In this document: positions 31,601-41,359 of the stretch, piece by piece | Position numbering within the stretch: position 1 is the stretch's first letter | Layout: the number at the start of each line of letters is the position of its first letter | The notes under the pieces: generated by a model | Told to the model about the DNA's origin: nothing | The model's input: the letters and a program-made list of their open reading frames with translations, nothing else | The model's database searches: none | Assembly (NCBI GenBank): GCA_036172665.1 | Contig: CM069872.1 | Span: forward strand, 57,832,101 to 57,896,100 | DNA length: 64,000 bases | Reading direction: 5' to 3' | DNA from: Prosopocoilus inquinatus | Taxonomy: Eukaryota; Arthropoda; Insecta; Coleoptera; Lucanidae | Made by a program: the position numbers and the translations under genes

Positions 31601-34229
31601 TAACAACTTTAAAAATAAATCGAAAATTAGGATTAATTGCTTTCTGGCGCTCCAGTTGAGTGTGAAAGGGCAGAATCAAGTCGGATTAAATTAAAAATTA
31701 ATTAATTAAAAAGTACAGGAACTCTGCAATTTATTCAATCCTAATGCCCCCCTCCCCTCTCCCTCCCTCAATAAGAAGTGAAAAGATCCTTCAAGACAAT
31801 TCAGTTTAAGTTAAAAAAAAGCAAGTTTAGAAAATTAAAAAGAGCTAACAATTTAAATCAAATTAATTTTTTTGAATCACAGCAACGCTCTCCTGTAGTC
31901 TTGCGAGTTTCGAGCATTTCATACTTCTTTTGTTTCTCTCTTTTATTTCCCGCTGTTATTTTATGTTTCATTTCTTTGTTTCTTCTTTTTTATATCCGAA
32001 TTCTTTTCAATTTTTCGATTTTCCGATTTTCCCTCACTAACAATTCAGTTTTCTCGTTCTTGTCTTTCGAAAAAAAAAAAATTAATTAAAAAATAAACAA
32101 TTAACAAATTTAAAAATAAATACAAAACTAATTAAATGATTTATGGCGCCCCAATCGAAAGTGAATGGACAGAACGAAGCCGGATTAAATTAGTTAATTA
32201 AAAAAATAGAGGAAATTCCAAATTTATTGAGCCCCAGCGCCCCCCCCCTTCCCCAATAAAAAGTGAAAGGATTCTCGCACAATTCAGATTCAATAAAATA
32301 ATAAGTTCAAAATTAGAGAGAATCAATAATTTAAGTCAGATTAATTTTTTTAATTACAGCAACGCCCTCCGGCCGTCTTGCGAGTTTCGAGTATTTGAAA
32401 CTTCTTTTGTTTCTCTCTTTTGTTTCCCGTCGTTATTTACGTTTCATTTCTTTGTTCCTTTTTTTAATCCGATTTTTTTTTCAATTTTTCTTGCAGTTTC
32501 CTGTAGTTTTCCCTCACTAACAATTATTCTGTTTCTTTTTGCGTTTTTGTTTTTTCTTATTATTTTGTTTGTTTGTTTTTTTTTTTTTGATAGTTTTATA
32601 GTGTTCGAATAGTCTTGAACTTTTGTTTGTCTTCTTTCCTTGATTGGTTGCGTTTCTTTTCATCATTTATTATTTTTTAATTGTGCGGCGGCAGCGTTTT
32701 CGTTCCTCATCGAGATTTTCAAATGCTCTGCCGAACTTCACTTGTTTATTTCCTATGTGTTTCCTTGTTGTTTACTTCATTTTTTTCTTGTCTCTTTTTT
32801 TTTTTCGTCGAATTAGCTTGCAGTGTTTCATTGATTTTCTGACGAGTATATTTTGTTTTGTTTGGTTTTTTTTTTTTTGATTAGTGACAACCGTTTTCTT
32901 TTGTTCTCCGACGGTTTTCACTTGCCAAATCGTTGACTTTTTGTTTTGTTTTTGTTTGTTTGTTTTATTCTAGTTCGTCCTATCTCGTTTTTATTCATTT
33001 CTATTGTTTTAATATATTTCTATTATTTTTATTTCTATTTTTTATTTATTTCTATTGTTTCTATTTATTTAAATTTTTTAGTTATTTCTATTGTCTTTTA
33101 ACTTTTTTCTTGTACTGCAGCGATCATTTCTGTCAGTCTTGTGATTTTTAAAGTGTCAAAGGAAAATTATCGCGAAGTTATTTTTAAACAATTGTTTGAT
33201 CGATTACCCGTTCACCTTTGGTAAAAGCCTAACTGTCGGCTTCACCGCCAAGCCGAAAAGGTAATTTCCATGCAAATTCTATTTTGTTGTGTGCACGTAA
33301 ATATGGAAATTTTAAAATGCTAATGCATGCTAATGCTTTTGTTCTTTCCAAAGATTTATTTTGGGTCGTTTTTTGTCTCATTCCAGAACGAGTTTTTTGT
33401 CTTGTTGTCCTTGGGGGGAAATCAAATAAATAACGCGTTTTAAAATCAACAAACTGACGAGCCTTGACGTTAATTAAGGCAAGGCAAGAGGAACCGACTT
33501 AAACGCATCGCCTTTTTGCTCCTTGCAAATTAAAAAAAAAAAAAAAAATTGGACAAGATTTGGGAAAGAGAAAGTGTTTTCAATTGATTGCTCTAGAGCA
33601 CTCTCAGGGTATTCCCATCTTGCTTTAACCTCATAGAAAAAAGCAAACAACACATGGAAATACACTCAGGGTGCTCTGCAGCAATTAATTTTTACTGAAA
33701 ATGCTATGAGTGACTTAAGTACCTAACAAAACCCCAAACATAAACGTCATCTGGACGACCTCAACCAAAAATTCACTGCCGCACACCAAATTCCACTCCG
33801 AGATTATACTTTCATGTACCGTACTTCTGTCGTAATCGTACCCCCATTTGCAGGGCACCTTAATTTGCCTGTACTCGCCACTAAACTCGACGTTCAGCAT
33901 TTTACACGAGCGGTCCTAAAAAACAATCCCCCCAATCCCCATGCATCGTGTAAAACTTTTGAGGAGCGCGGCAAAAATAATTACAGTCGTGGTATTCTCC
34001 GTGACCTTGATGTACTCCTTCCAGGTGTCCCTCGTCATGTGCTTGAAGTCCTCCGGTTGGCGACACCAGAATTCCGTTGGGGGCGCCAGGAATATAATCC
34101 CGAACTGAAACCAGGCTATGGGGAATTTCAGGAGGGCCATGAGGATCGAAATACGGCACTGCCAGGGCCCGAAGTCGCCCACCGTCGTCTGCAGGAGGTC
34201 CTTGGCGTATTTCGCGGGCAGGAGAGCAT
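28673..34229 (-). CDS. SLC22-type organic cation transporter (N-terminus not located)
   Basis: Major facilitator superfamily, organic ion transporter branch, plasma membrane. Six exons: 34229-33985, 33915-33723, 30106-29752, 29556-29335, 29276-29000, 28936-28673, about 517 residues plus a short missing start. Family features: LLQTTVGDFGPWQCR, the large extracellular loop with EFWCRQPED and CKWGYDYDRS followed by IISEWNLVC, the MFS motif GVIADRYGRKKTL, LPESPRWLIATKRKEEA, and VNRYGRRWTI with LYTGELFPT near the end. Exon 1 as found starts in mid-codon, so the initiator Met is in an upstream exon that I could not identify. An apparent donor at 34799 suggests a 5' exon around 34800-34930. Intron 33722-30107 is 3.6 kb and full of repeats. 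The substrate cannot be told. Confidence 0.9.
29586..29704. mobile_element. short hairpin element in transporter intron
   Basis: Inverted arms of about 49 nt: aacgccgaggcatagttaag at the left is mirrored by the ctacggcttggcgtt end at the right, with ccccctccaattt... and aaatggaggg... inside. It is flanked by an ataagcaac repeat on each side (about 29580 and 29722). It lies in the 194-nt intron 29557-29751. Confidence 0.65.
30107..33722 (-). repeat. 3.6-kb repeat-filled intron of the transporter gene
   Basis: The intron holds two hairpins (about 30154-30223 with a gggtaggcaacccat arm, and 30439-30515 with an ataaatttatctgccgggta arm), then a run of about 300-bp tandem units. In these an atggcgccccaatcgaaagt-like anchor recurs at about 31041, 31360, 31645 and 32142. 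Two copies of a caacgctctcctgtagtctt-like block lie at about 31881 and 32358. From 32.4 to 33.1 kb the + strand is T-rich. No coding content was found. Confidence 0.7.
33545..33625. repeat. dispersed repeat, inverse copy of 6050-6112
   Basis: The reverse complement contains aagatgggaatac, gagagtgctctagagca and aattgaaaacac, in the same order as aagatggaaggaaatac, gagagtacttcagagca and aatcgaaaacac at 6050-6112. Two members of one short family therefore lie 27 kb apart. Confidence 0.6.
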
Positions 34230-34798
34230 CTAAAAATAATTAAAAAAAAAAAAAAAAAATAGTTCCAAACGCGTCATCAAAATCATAACTGCGTAAACAA
34301 ATTCTCAAGTCCAACAAGTTCGCAGGCAATAAAAAATAATAAACAGCCGGTTATTAATTTATTAATAATTGCCTCGATAAATTAGTGTAATTATTTGTTC
34401 GGAATTTTTACCACGGTCGGTTTTGACTTGCGACGTTTGCGTTTAATTTAAAATAAAAGTCACGACAGGCGAGAGAATAACAACTTTGGTTTTGAGATAA
34501 ACTTTCTCAGGTGAACAGGGACCCCCCCCCCCCCCCCACCGCCCCCTTGAATCAAGCGGTCGTTTAGAAACACCCACGCGATTAGCAACAGTCGGTGCAT
34601 GAGGTTAGACAACTTAAGTCACTGTGACTACCGAAATTTAATGGGCTAGAAGGGGAGGAGGGGCGGGGAGTACAGATGGAAGAGGCGTAAGCCTCCTGGC
34701 CCGAATTATTCTCTAAAGAGCGTGGTATTTTTAAAGTAAACAAGAGCATCCGGGGAAAATTCAAAATTAATTTGATCAATTTGAATTTATTTACTTAC

Positions 34799-34960
34799 TG
34801 TTCACGTAGAAGAGAAAGCCAAGAGAAAAATCGAATCGCCCTCGCCCGGACGTTTAATTAGACACCCCACAAGACAGGTTTGCAAAGACGCAGACGCTCC
34901 TCTGCGACATCGCAACCGCCGCCATCTTGGATTCCAAAATGGCGCCGGGACGACGGCCGA
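34799..34960 (-). promoter_or_regulatory. probable 5' exon / promoter of the transporter gene
   Basis: On the minus strand a good donor (gaaca followed by gtaagt) at 34799 would end a 5' exon. Upstream, the sequence is CpG- and GC-rich, with aagatggcggc at 34928-34918, an exact YY1/Pleiohomeotic-type motif, and a second atggcgcc nearby. The only ATG frames here stop quickly, so the exon is most likely untranslated. Assignment is by position and motifs only. Confidence 0.4.
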
Positions 34961-35004
34961 ATCATACAATCAAAAAACCAAGAGGAGAAACTGTAATCGC
35001 AAAA

Positions 35005-35380
35005 AAAAAACGTTTAATGACGTTTAATGGATGACAGCCGTCAAAGAATTGTGTAACTTAACCGGACGCGAGCATTAAATTTTGGTCGTCATTGTCATAA
35101 CATCAAAACGTCAGTTCTCGTTCGGAAAAATAAAAAAATTTCACGTTTTATCAAGAAAGCATCGAAAATAAATTAAGTTTTTAAGAGATTATTCCACTTA
35201 TCTTAAAATTAACAGGTACAAGAATCTCCTTATTTTTAATAAAATTCAACTCAAGTGCATATTTTTGACAATCAATGACGGCCAAAATTTATTGCGCGCG
35301 ACTGTACGCACGTCCAGTCAAGTTACACAATTCTTTGACAGTTGTCAACCATTAAAAGTCATTGAACGTTTTTTTTTTGC
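35005..35380. mobile_element. MITE with long terminal inverted repeats
   Basis: The left arm (cgtttaatg... gtcaaagaattgtgtaactt) is mirrored by aagttacacaattctttgac... cattgaacg at the right, with further inner matches (attttggtcgtcattg / caatgacggccaaaat). Total about 375 bp, no coding frame. Arms are diverged at several sites, so it is not recent. Confidence 0.75.
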
Positions 35381-35494
35381 GTTTGTCAAACCATCGATCG
35401 TCTTTTGTTTATGTTTTTTTTTTTGATGGATGACAGAAACCAGCTTTCTCTAGCTAGTAATTTTAATTGAAGTTTGTTCTTGTCCGATGAAAAT

Positions 35495-35670
35495 AGTAAG
35501 TACAAAGTTTTTTTAATCTCAAACCGGACAGAAAAATGAAGGGAAACACACTCAACGTTTCGCTATAGATTTATAGCTTCGTCAGGAGCTATAAATCTAT
35601 AGCGAAACGTTGAGTGTGTTTCCCTTCATTTTTCTGTCCGGTTTGAGATTAAAAAAACTTTGTACTTACT
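35495..35670. repeat. 176-bp near-perfect palindrome
   Basis: Two arms of about 85 nt (agtaagtacaaag... to ...gatttatagct) are exact or nearly exact reverse complements around a loop of a few bases near 35583. A 12-bp direct repeat, ctagtaatttta, lies on both sides (35454-35465 and 35669-35680), though the left copy is 29 bp from the palindrome edge. It would form a long cruciform or RNA hairpin. Confidence 0.9.
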
Positions 35671-35774
35671 AGTAATTTTAGTAGCCTTCTGAAAACGTGG
35701 GGGCCAGTGTTGCCAATTCTAAATACGTTTAAGCAGTACATTGAAATACTTAAAACGGATTCGTTCGTTCGTTT

Positions 35775-36030
35775 TTGGCGTTTGTTTCTGACGAAATCTT
35801 TCGTCTGCTTCTAGTGAGATTTCAGTGATTTTTGAAGCTAAACGCGAAAGTCTATTGGCAACACTGTCAGAATGCGCGTTTAATTCGATATTCGTCCGGA
35901 AGCGGAAACAACACGGTTCGATCTTTCGACATTTGTTCTGGCGAAAGGTTTATTCTGCTTCTGGTGACATTTCAATGATATTTGAAGCTAAACGCGAAAG
36001 TCTATTGGCAACACTGTCAGAACGAGTAAA
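35775..36030. repeat. direct duplication
   Basis: A block of about 95 bp ending in tttgaagctaaacgcgaaag and tctattggcaacactgtcag occurs twice, about 149 bp apart, with a few differences (start gacgaaatctttcgtctgct versus ggcgaaaggtttattctgct). The phrase ttggcaacactg also appears in the foldback element (about 47354) and at about 58129. Confidence 0.8.
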
Positions 36031-37893
36031 GGACAAGTGTTTAATTTGACTTATTCGCGCGATGTGAGATGCGAGGGGAAATAACTTTGTACTTTTTAGG
36101 AACGTCACAACTCAACAAATCTCACTTTATTCATGATAATCACCGACGTAAGTCGTTTTCGTAAATCAGATTAACGAGAAACGTCAGTTTCGATTACGTC
36201 AAAGTAACTGTTTGACAACTGTCAACCATCAAACGTCAGTCGGCTTGGAAAGTGTTATTGTTTGCGTTCTATTTTAGGAAAAGGAAGGAATCTTTAATTT
36301 TTCATTTTCGTTCTCTGTTTGACTTGTCCTTTTGTTTTTTTTTGCCGCCCCTTGCAGACCCTGAAACGCTTATGATTTTTCTTATTTCTGCTTAATAAAA
36401 TGCCGGTTTCTTAAATTATTTCGTTTCTTTTTTTTTTTTTTTTTTTAATCGATATCTTTCTTTATCATCTCCAAATTCAGGTTCTCGATTATTTTATTTT
36501 AATTTGGCTTTTATGCCCATTTTTTTCTAGCGGAAGAAAATTAATTTATTATCAAAAAAAGAAAACACTATTTAATAATTCGTGAATCATTGAAGTAACT
36601 ACCGACGTATTAAGAGAAAATCATTCACGACAAAGTAAAGTTCAAAATATACCTTCTTCTTGGATTACATTATGTTTAAAGAGGTTCTACTGTAGATGCG
36701 GTCTATCAGCGGAATTTGTTATGCACTTCACTTCCAACTTAACAATATTAATTAATTTAAAAAAAAAAGGATTATTTTAGATTGCGGCTTTTTTTCCGCG
36801 CTACATTTGACTTTCCGAAATTTGCGTCACGGATCATCTTGATGATGCTAATTGCTAATAATAAAATAGTTTATCGCAGTGTTGGAGAATGAAAATGAAT
36901 GCAATTTCCGCTGGATATTGGCCGTCATAAATTAAGAAACCATTTGCATAACAAATTCGTTCCAGGAATCAGATAGAGTGAACATTTTAAGAAGTTGGAT
37001 GGTAACAGGAAAATGGCGAACACCAGATAGCAACAATAAATACAAGAAAAAAGCGTGATGTATGCGTGAGTTTAATAAAGCTTTTGTGTTAACAGGTTGG
37101 TCAACATCAGTTTACTTCCGTAATTTAGTCCTTAATCTGAAGATTAAACCGAGATGGAAAAACCGGGCCTGAAAGTGTTGGATGCAGTTCGAAAAGTAGG
37201 AAGCAGTGTCGCCAACTCTTCCGCGAGCTTTCCCTGAATTTCATTTTTTTGGAAAAACTGCTTCAGAAATGAAACGCAAAACTCACGATGAAAGAAAAAT
37301 TATACATTTGGCTAAAGAAAAAAGAAAAAAAGAACTGTAGAACGCAAACAAAAAGAAATTTAGGGTCCCTAGATTTGATTGTATTCTTTTGTCTTTTAAT
37401 TTTTGAAATTTTAACCGTCTCATTAATCGAACCGATTTTTTTAAATTAACGAGCTTTTAAACTGAATCGAGTTTCTATGCAGAGACAATCGCCGATTTGT
37501 TTAAACCACGGATTAGCAACATCTGGTTTACATTTATTCTAATATCGAACAGATGGCGCCACTATTTTCTCAGTATTATTTTTAAAGCAATTTAATTCTA
37601 ATTTATTTCAAACGGATCTTTAAACTGGAACGAGTTTCTAAATATAATCGAAAATATGTTTAAGCCTCGGATTAACAAGGTTCGGTTTGATCCTGAACTA
37701 ACATTTCTTTTAATGTCGAAGAGATGGCGCCAGTGTTTCTTCTGTAATTCTTTTTTTAAACAATTTAATACTATTTTCCTTAACTGAACATAAAATACTA
37801 AATTTAATTTAGTTAATAGACATGTTACTTATCAATTACTTAGTAAATCGATTTTGTTTGTTCAATTATTAACACAATAATTAAATAAACTTA
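36031..37893. other. gene-free AT-rich DNA with a dispersed repeat
   Basis: No gene. Within it, two copies of a repeat containing agatggcgcca, preceded by gtttaa..cggatta and followed by a poly-A/T-rich tail, lie at about 37500-37610 and 37670-37770; a third lies at about 40640-40770. These are dispersed, partly tandem copies of one family. Confidence 0.55.
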
Positions 37894-38464
37894 TACAGGG
37901 TGCTCCACTTAAGGCCGCTGCCTTCGTATCTCTCTGGTTACTCATTTTACAAAAAAGTGTTTCGAATGAAAGTTACTCGACATCATGCGGAGCATATTTC
38001 AAAATTAGTTTGGTGTGTACAGGGTGTTCCGTTTGGTCTGGGCGTTATGTCACTTCGTTATTTTAAATGGGACACTCTGTGTATTTTTAGATTTTCGGCT
38101 TCCGGATTGAATTTTAATGTGACTTTGTGTATCAGACATAGGGTCTAATCCAAACCGTTTTCGCGTTACTCAGCTTTTTCAAAAAAGAAAAAAGAAACAA
38201 AATTATCGACGTTGCAGTGTTTCAAACAAATGCAAATATCTTCGGAACAAATGACGTTAGAAACTTGCGGTTTTTTGCAAAAGTTTCGTCTTGGAACGCT
38301 TTTGCAGTTGCACCGTCAAGTAAAATGCCAAGTAACGTAAGTTCTTAGAAAAAAATTAAGAAACTTGAGAATATTCAAACTACGATAACTAATTTTTTTT
38401 TAAATTAATTGAATGAGTAATTAGAGAGATATGAAGGAAGTCGCCTTAAGTGAAGCAGCCTGTA
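37894..38464. mobile_element. inverted-repeat element, 571 bp
   Basis: Left end tacagggtgctccacttaag with the following 35 nt is matched in inverse orientation by the right end (cttaagtgaagcagcctgta), arms about 55 nt with mismatches. The interior has an acagggtgttccgtttggtc block that looks like the end of a second, related element. No transposase frame. Confidence 0.75.
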
Positions 38465-40966
38465 TGGACGTATAACAAGGCAGCAACATAAACACGGTTT
38501 GGTTGTGTTAACGTAATCGAGTAAAATTGTTTAAATTTCGCGCCCATCATTTTTTTGCCTCGTCTGGAACGATCTAGCGCCATCTAGAGAGTCCGCGGCG
38601 AGAATTCTGGGGAACACGTAGGCTATTCTAGGTGCAGTTTGGTGCTTTTGTTATTTGTATTTCATCGGTTTTTAGTTCGAAAATCGGTGTTTACTTCAAA
38701 ATTAAAAGGCACGAGAATTCCTCGATTTTTAAAATTTTTAAAATGATGTAAAACAAAGATGGAGTTTGAAGGGGCCTCAGTGTCAGTCGAATACTCGGGG
38801 ATTTCCCCAAATTCAAATCCCTAGTGAATTGTATTTATATATTTATTTTGAGTACGGCGAGAATGAATACATAATTAGTTTTCTTTTTAGAATTTTTATT
38901 TACAAATTTTTATTTACAATCTCGTTGATCATTTTTTCGTTGCCTTGAAGGATGTAATAATTTGCTTAAAAAAATATTACTAGAGAGGGAGTAGGGGGGT
39001 GGAGAGGAGAAGAAAAAAAAATATTAGTACTAGAGAGAGTGAGTAGAGGAGAAGAGGAGCTCTTCTCCTCTCCTCACTCTCTCTAGTACTAATATTTTTT
39101 TTTTACATTTTCCTGTCATTGCTTTCTGTTTTATTAAATTAATTTAACATTCGATTTTATTTATTTAAACATTTACCTAGCTACGTTATGGCTTTTTTTA
39201 AAAAAATTATAATTACCGTTTTACTTTTGATACTGTTTTAGAAAAAAAAAAAAAAAACCCCAAATTGTTGAAACGTTTAAAATTCATAGAACTTCTTTTA
39301 ACGTTTTTTTTTTTTTTTTTTTGAATAGTAGTTGTGTCTTTGTTGTGCATGTTTTGGTTTGTAATTTGCTGCATTAAAATATTATTTCGTACATCAAAAA
39401 TCATTGTATTTTTCTAGGACTTACGTTTCTGTCGTCGTGCATGACACCCTCCGGAAACAAAACAATCACAATCTGCACCAAAAGCAACAGTTGCACTCCT
39501 CTGCAGTTGCAATAAAACAAGCTGCACGTTAACGTCTTGTAGCTTCGGTCCTTTTTTACACCAGTTTTGGTACATTTACAACGACACAATGACCCCCGAA
39601 GGAGGAATTAATTTTTGATTGTTAAGAAAAAAAAAAATGTGTATATAGGGCGATGTACTTACTTGAGTTTGCCATTGTTGCATCGAATTAAAAACGAAAC
39701 TGTCCAGCGCAATCAAATTCCCTACGATCACCTAGCAAAAACTGGTTTTATATAACGTGGAGAAAACGCGAGAAAGTAAGAGCGCCACCGCCGCCGAGTA
39801 GGTCTCCTCCACTGGAAATACCTACGTGCATTTGCCATTAAATGAATGGAAAACACCGTGCAAACAGGCACGCGATGATTAATATGTGGTCAGCAAAAAA
39901 AAAAGAAGAAAAGATTCAGATTTTTAAAAGCGCCCGAGGTCATCAGATGACTTGCGCTGCCTACCGTCAATTTATTTCCAATTAAATCATATTATATTAA
40001 TCTTGCATAAAAAATTTAATTTTTTTTTTTAAATAATTTTCCAAACCTGAAAGTTTTGCTAAGAAACAAAAGAATTATTTTGTAATTGGACTTTTTTTTC
40101 ATGTTTATTTTAGTATTTTTAGTATCTGTGTATACTTATATATAATAGAGAGTTCTTGCAGTTCGTTTTCGCTTTTAGTTGCTGCTTGAATAAATAAAGG
40201 TCACTTATCTTGATGGCACAACATTTTATTTTTAATGTTTTTTTAATTAGGCAAGTGCATTCTTAAGGAAGAGAGAAAAAAAAATGATGCGCGTTGAAAG
40301 CGACATCTCAGGATGGCGAAAGTAACTACAAGAAGGTGGACGCTTTATTGGCGCGAGGCTGTTTACGATCTCTTGCAGGTGTTTACAATAAATTACAAAC
40401 TTCTATTATTTTAAAGAAATCAAAAATGTAAGAAACAGGACACATTATGTTCGATTAATTTTAAAATACCGCATTACATTATTGCATAATATTTTTTTTT
40501 GAAGTTACATTGAAAGAAATTAAATTAATCTTTTTAGCATCTAAGGCCCGGTTTCTCTTCTGAAACAAATTTGAACCGGCGCATTAAACTATTTAAATTA
40601 ACGTGCCCATCAAACCAAATCAAGTTTCTAGAGCCGCTCGCCAGTTAATACGTTTAAAAAATCGAATTAAGAAGTTTCGGTTTGGGCCTGAACTAATAGT
40701 TACTCTATAATCCAACAGATGGCGCCACTGCTTCCACAATATTTTAAACAATTTTAAGCCAAATTTTATATACATTTTTTTAATATTTTTCATTTAATTT
40801 GCTGATGAATTGAGGCCCTTGAAGAAAAGAGGGCGCGATGTAACGCATTCCTGAATGAACAGAGTCTGTCTTATTTATAATACGAAGCTCTAAGGCCGGT
40901 GTAACACCTTATCAATTCCTTGCGCGAAGTGACAGAAGTATCGATTCTCGATTCAAGCAGTAAACA
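38465..40966. other. gene-free AT-rich DNA
   Basis: Long A/T runs, one palindrome (39011-39112, listed) and one copy of the agatggcgcca repeat (about 40720). Several weak frames exist but none resembles a protein. No other structure recognised. Confidence 0.5.
39011..39112. repeat. palindrome centred on gagctc
   Basis: Arms of about 50 nt: aatattagtactagagagag then a purine-rich gagtgagtagaggagaagag on the left, the complementary pyrimidine-rich arm on the right, no loop (centre at 39060/39061). One arm is therefore almost pure purine, the other pure pyrimidine. Confidence 0.85.
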
Positions 40967-41074
40967 TTGGGCGCGTTCAGCGGCTGAGTTGCTTACTCAG
41001 CAATCGATTGTGATTGGCTCACATGAACAACAAACGACTGCTGAGTAAGCAACGCATCCGCTGAACGCGCCCAA
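40967..41074. mobile_element. short MITE, 108 bp
   Basis: Terminal inverted repeats ttgggcgcgttcagcgg and ccgctgaacgcgcccaa are exact for 17 nt and continue with a ttgcttactcagca / tgctgagtaagcaa inner match. The short centre and GC-rich ends contrast with the AT-rich flanks. No clear target duplication. Confidence 0.8.
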
Positions 41075-41359
41075 TCACTGTCCCCGGGGTTGCCAGATTT
41101 TTTAAAGGCGGTGGCCCGTTTTCCCACCTCGTCTTTAATTTAGCAACGCCGTGATTAAATCCTCCCTCACTCTCTTACTCACGAAATTCGCATAAAGCCA
41201 CGTCGTTTATGTTTATTTTAATCAGGGGTTTAGTTAGAGACGACTTTAATCATGAAATGAGAATACGGCCCGTTGACCCCAAACTCGTAGGTGTAGGTGA
41301 AAAGGAGCCAGTTTAAAGTCCACAGAACATCAAAAACTGTTTTCTTTTCTTTTTTCTTA

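Noticed and set aside
34582..34779. First coding exon of the transporter in a minus frame
   Set aside because: The peptide is low-complexity and not family-like, and no splice donor gives the phase needed at 34229.
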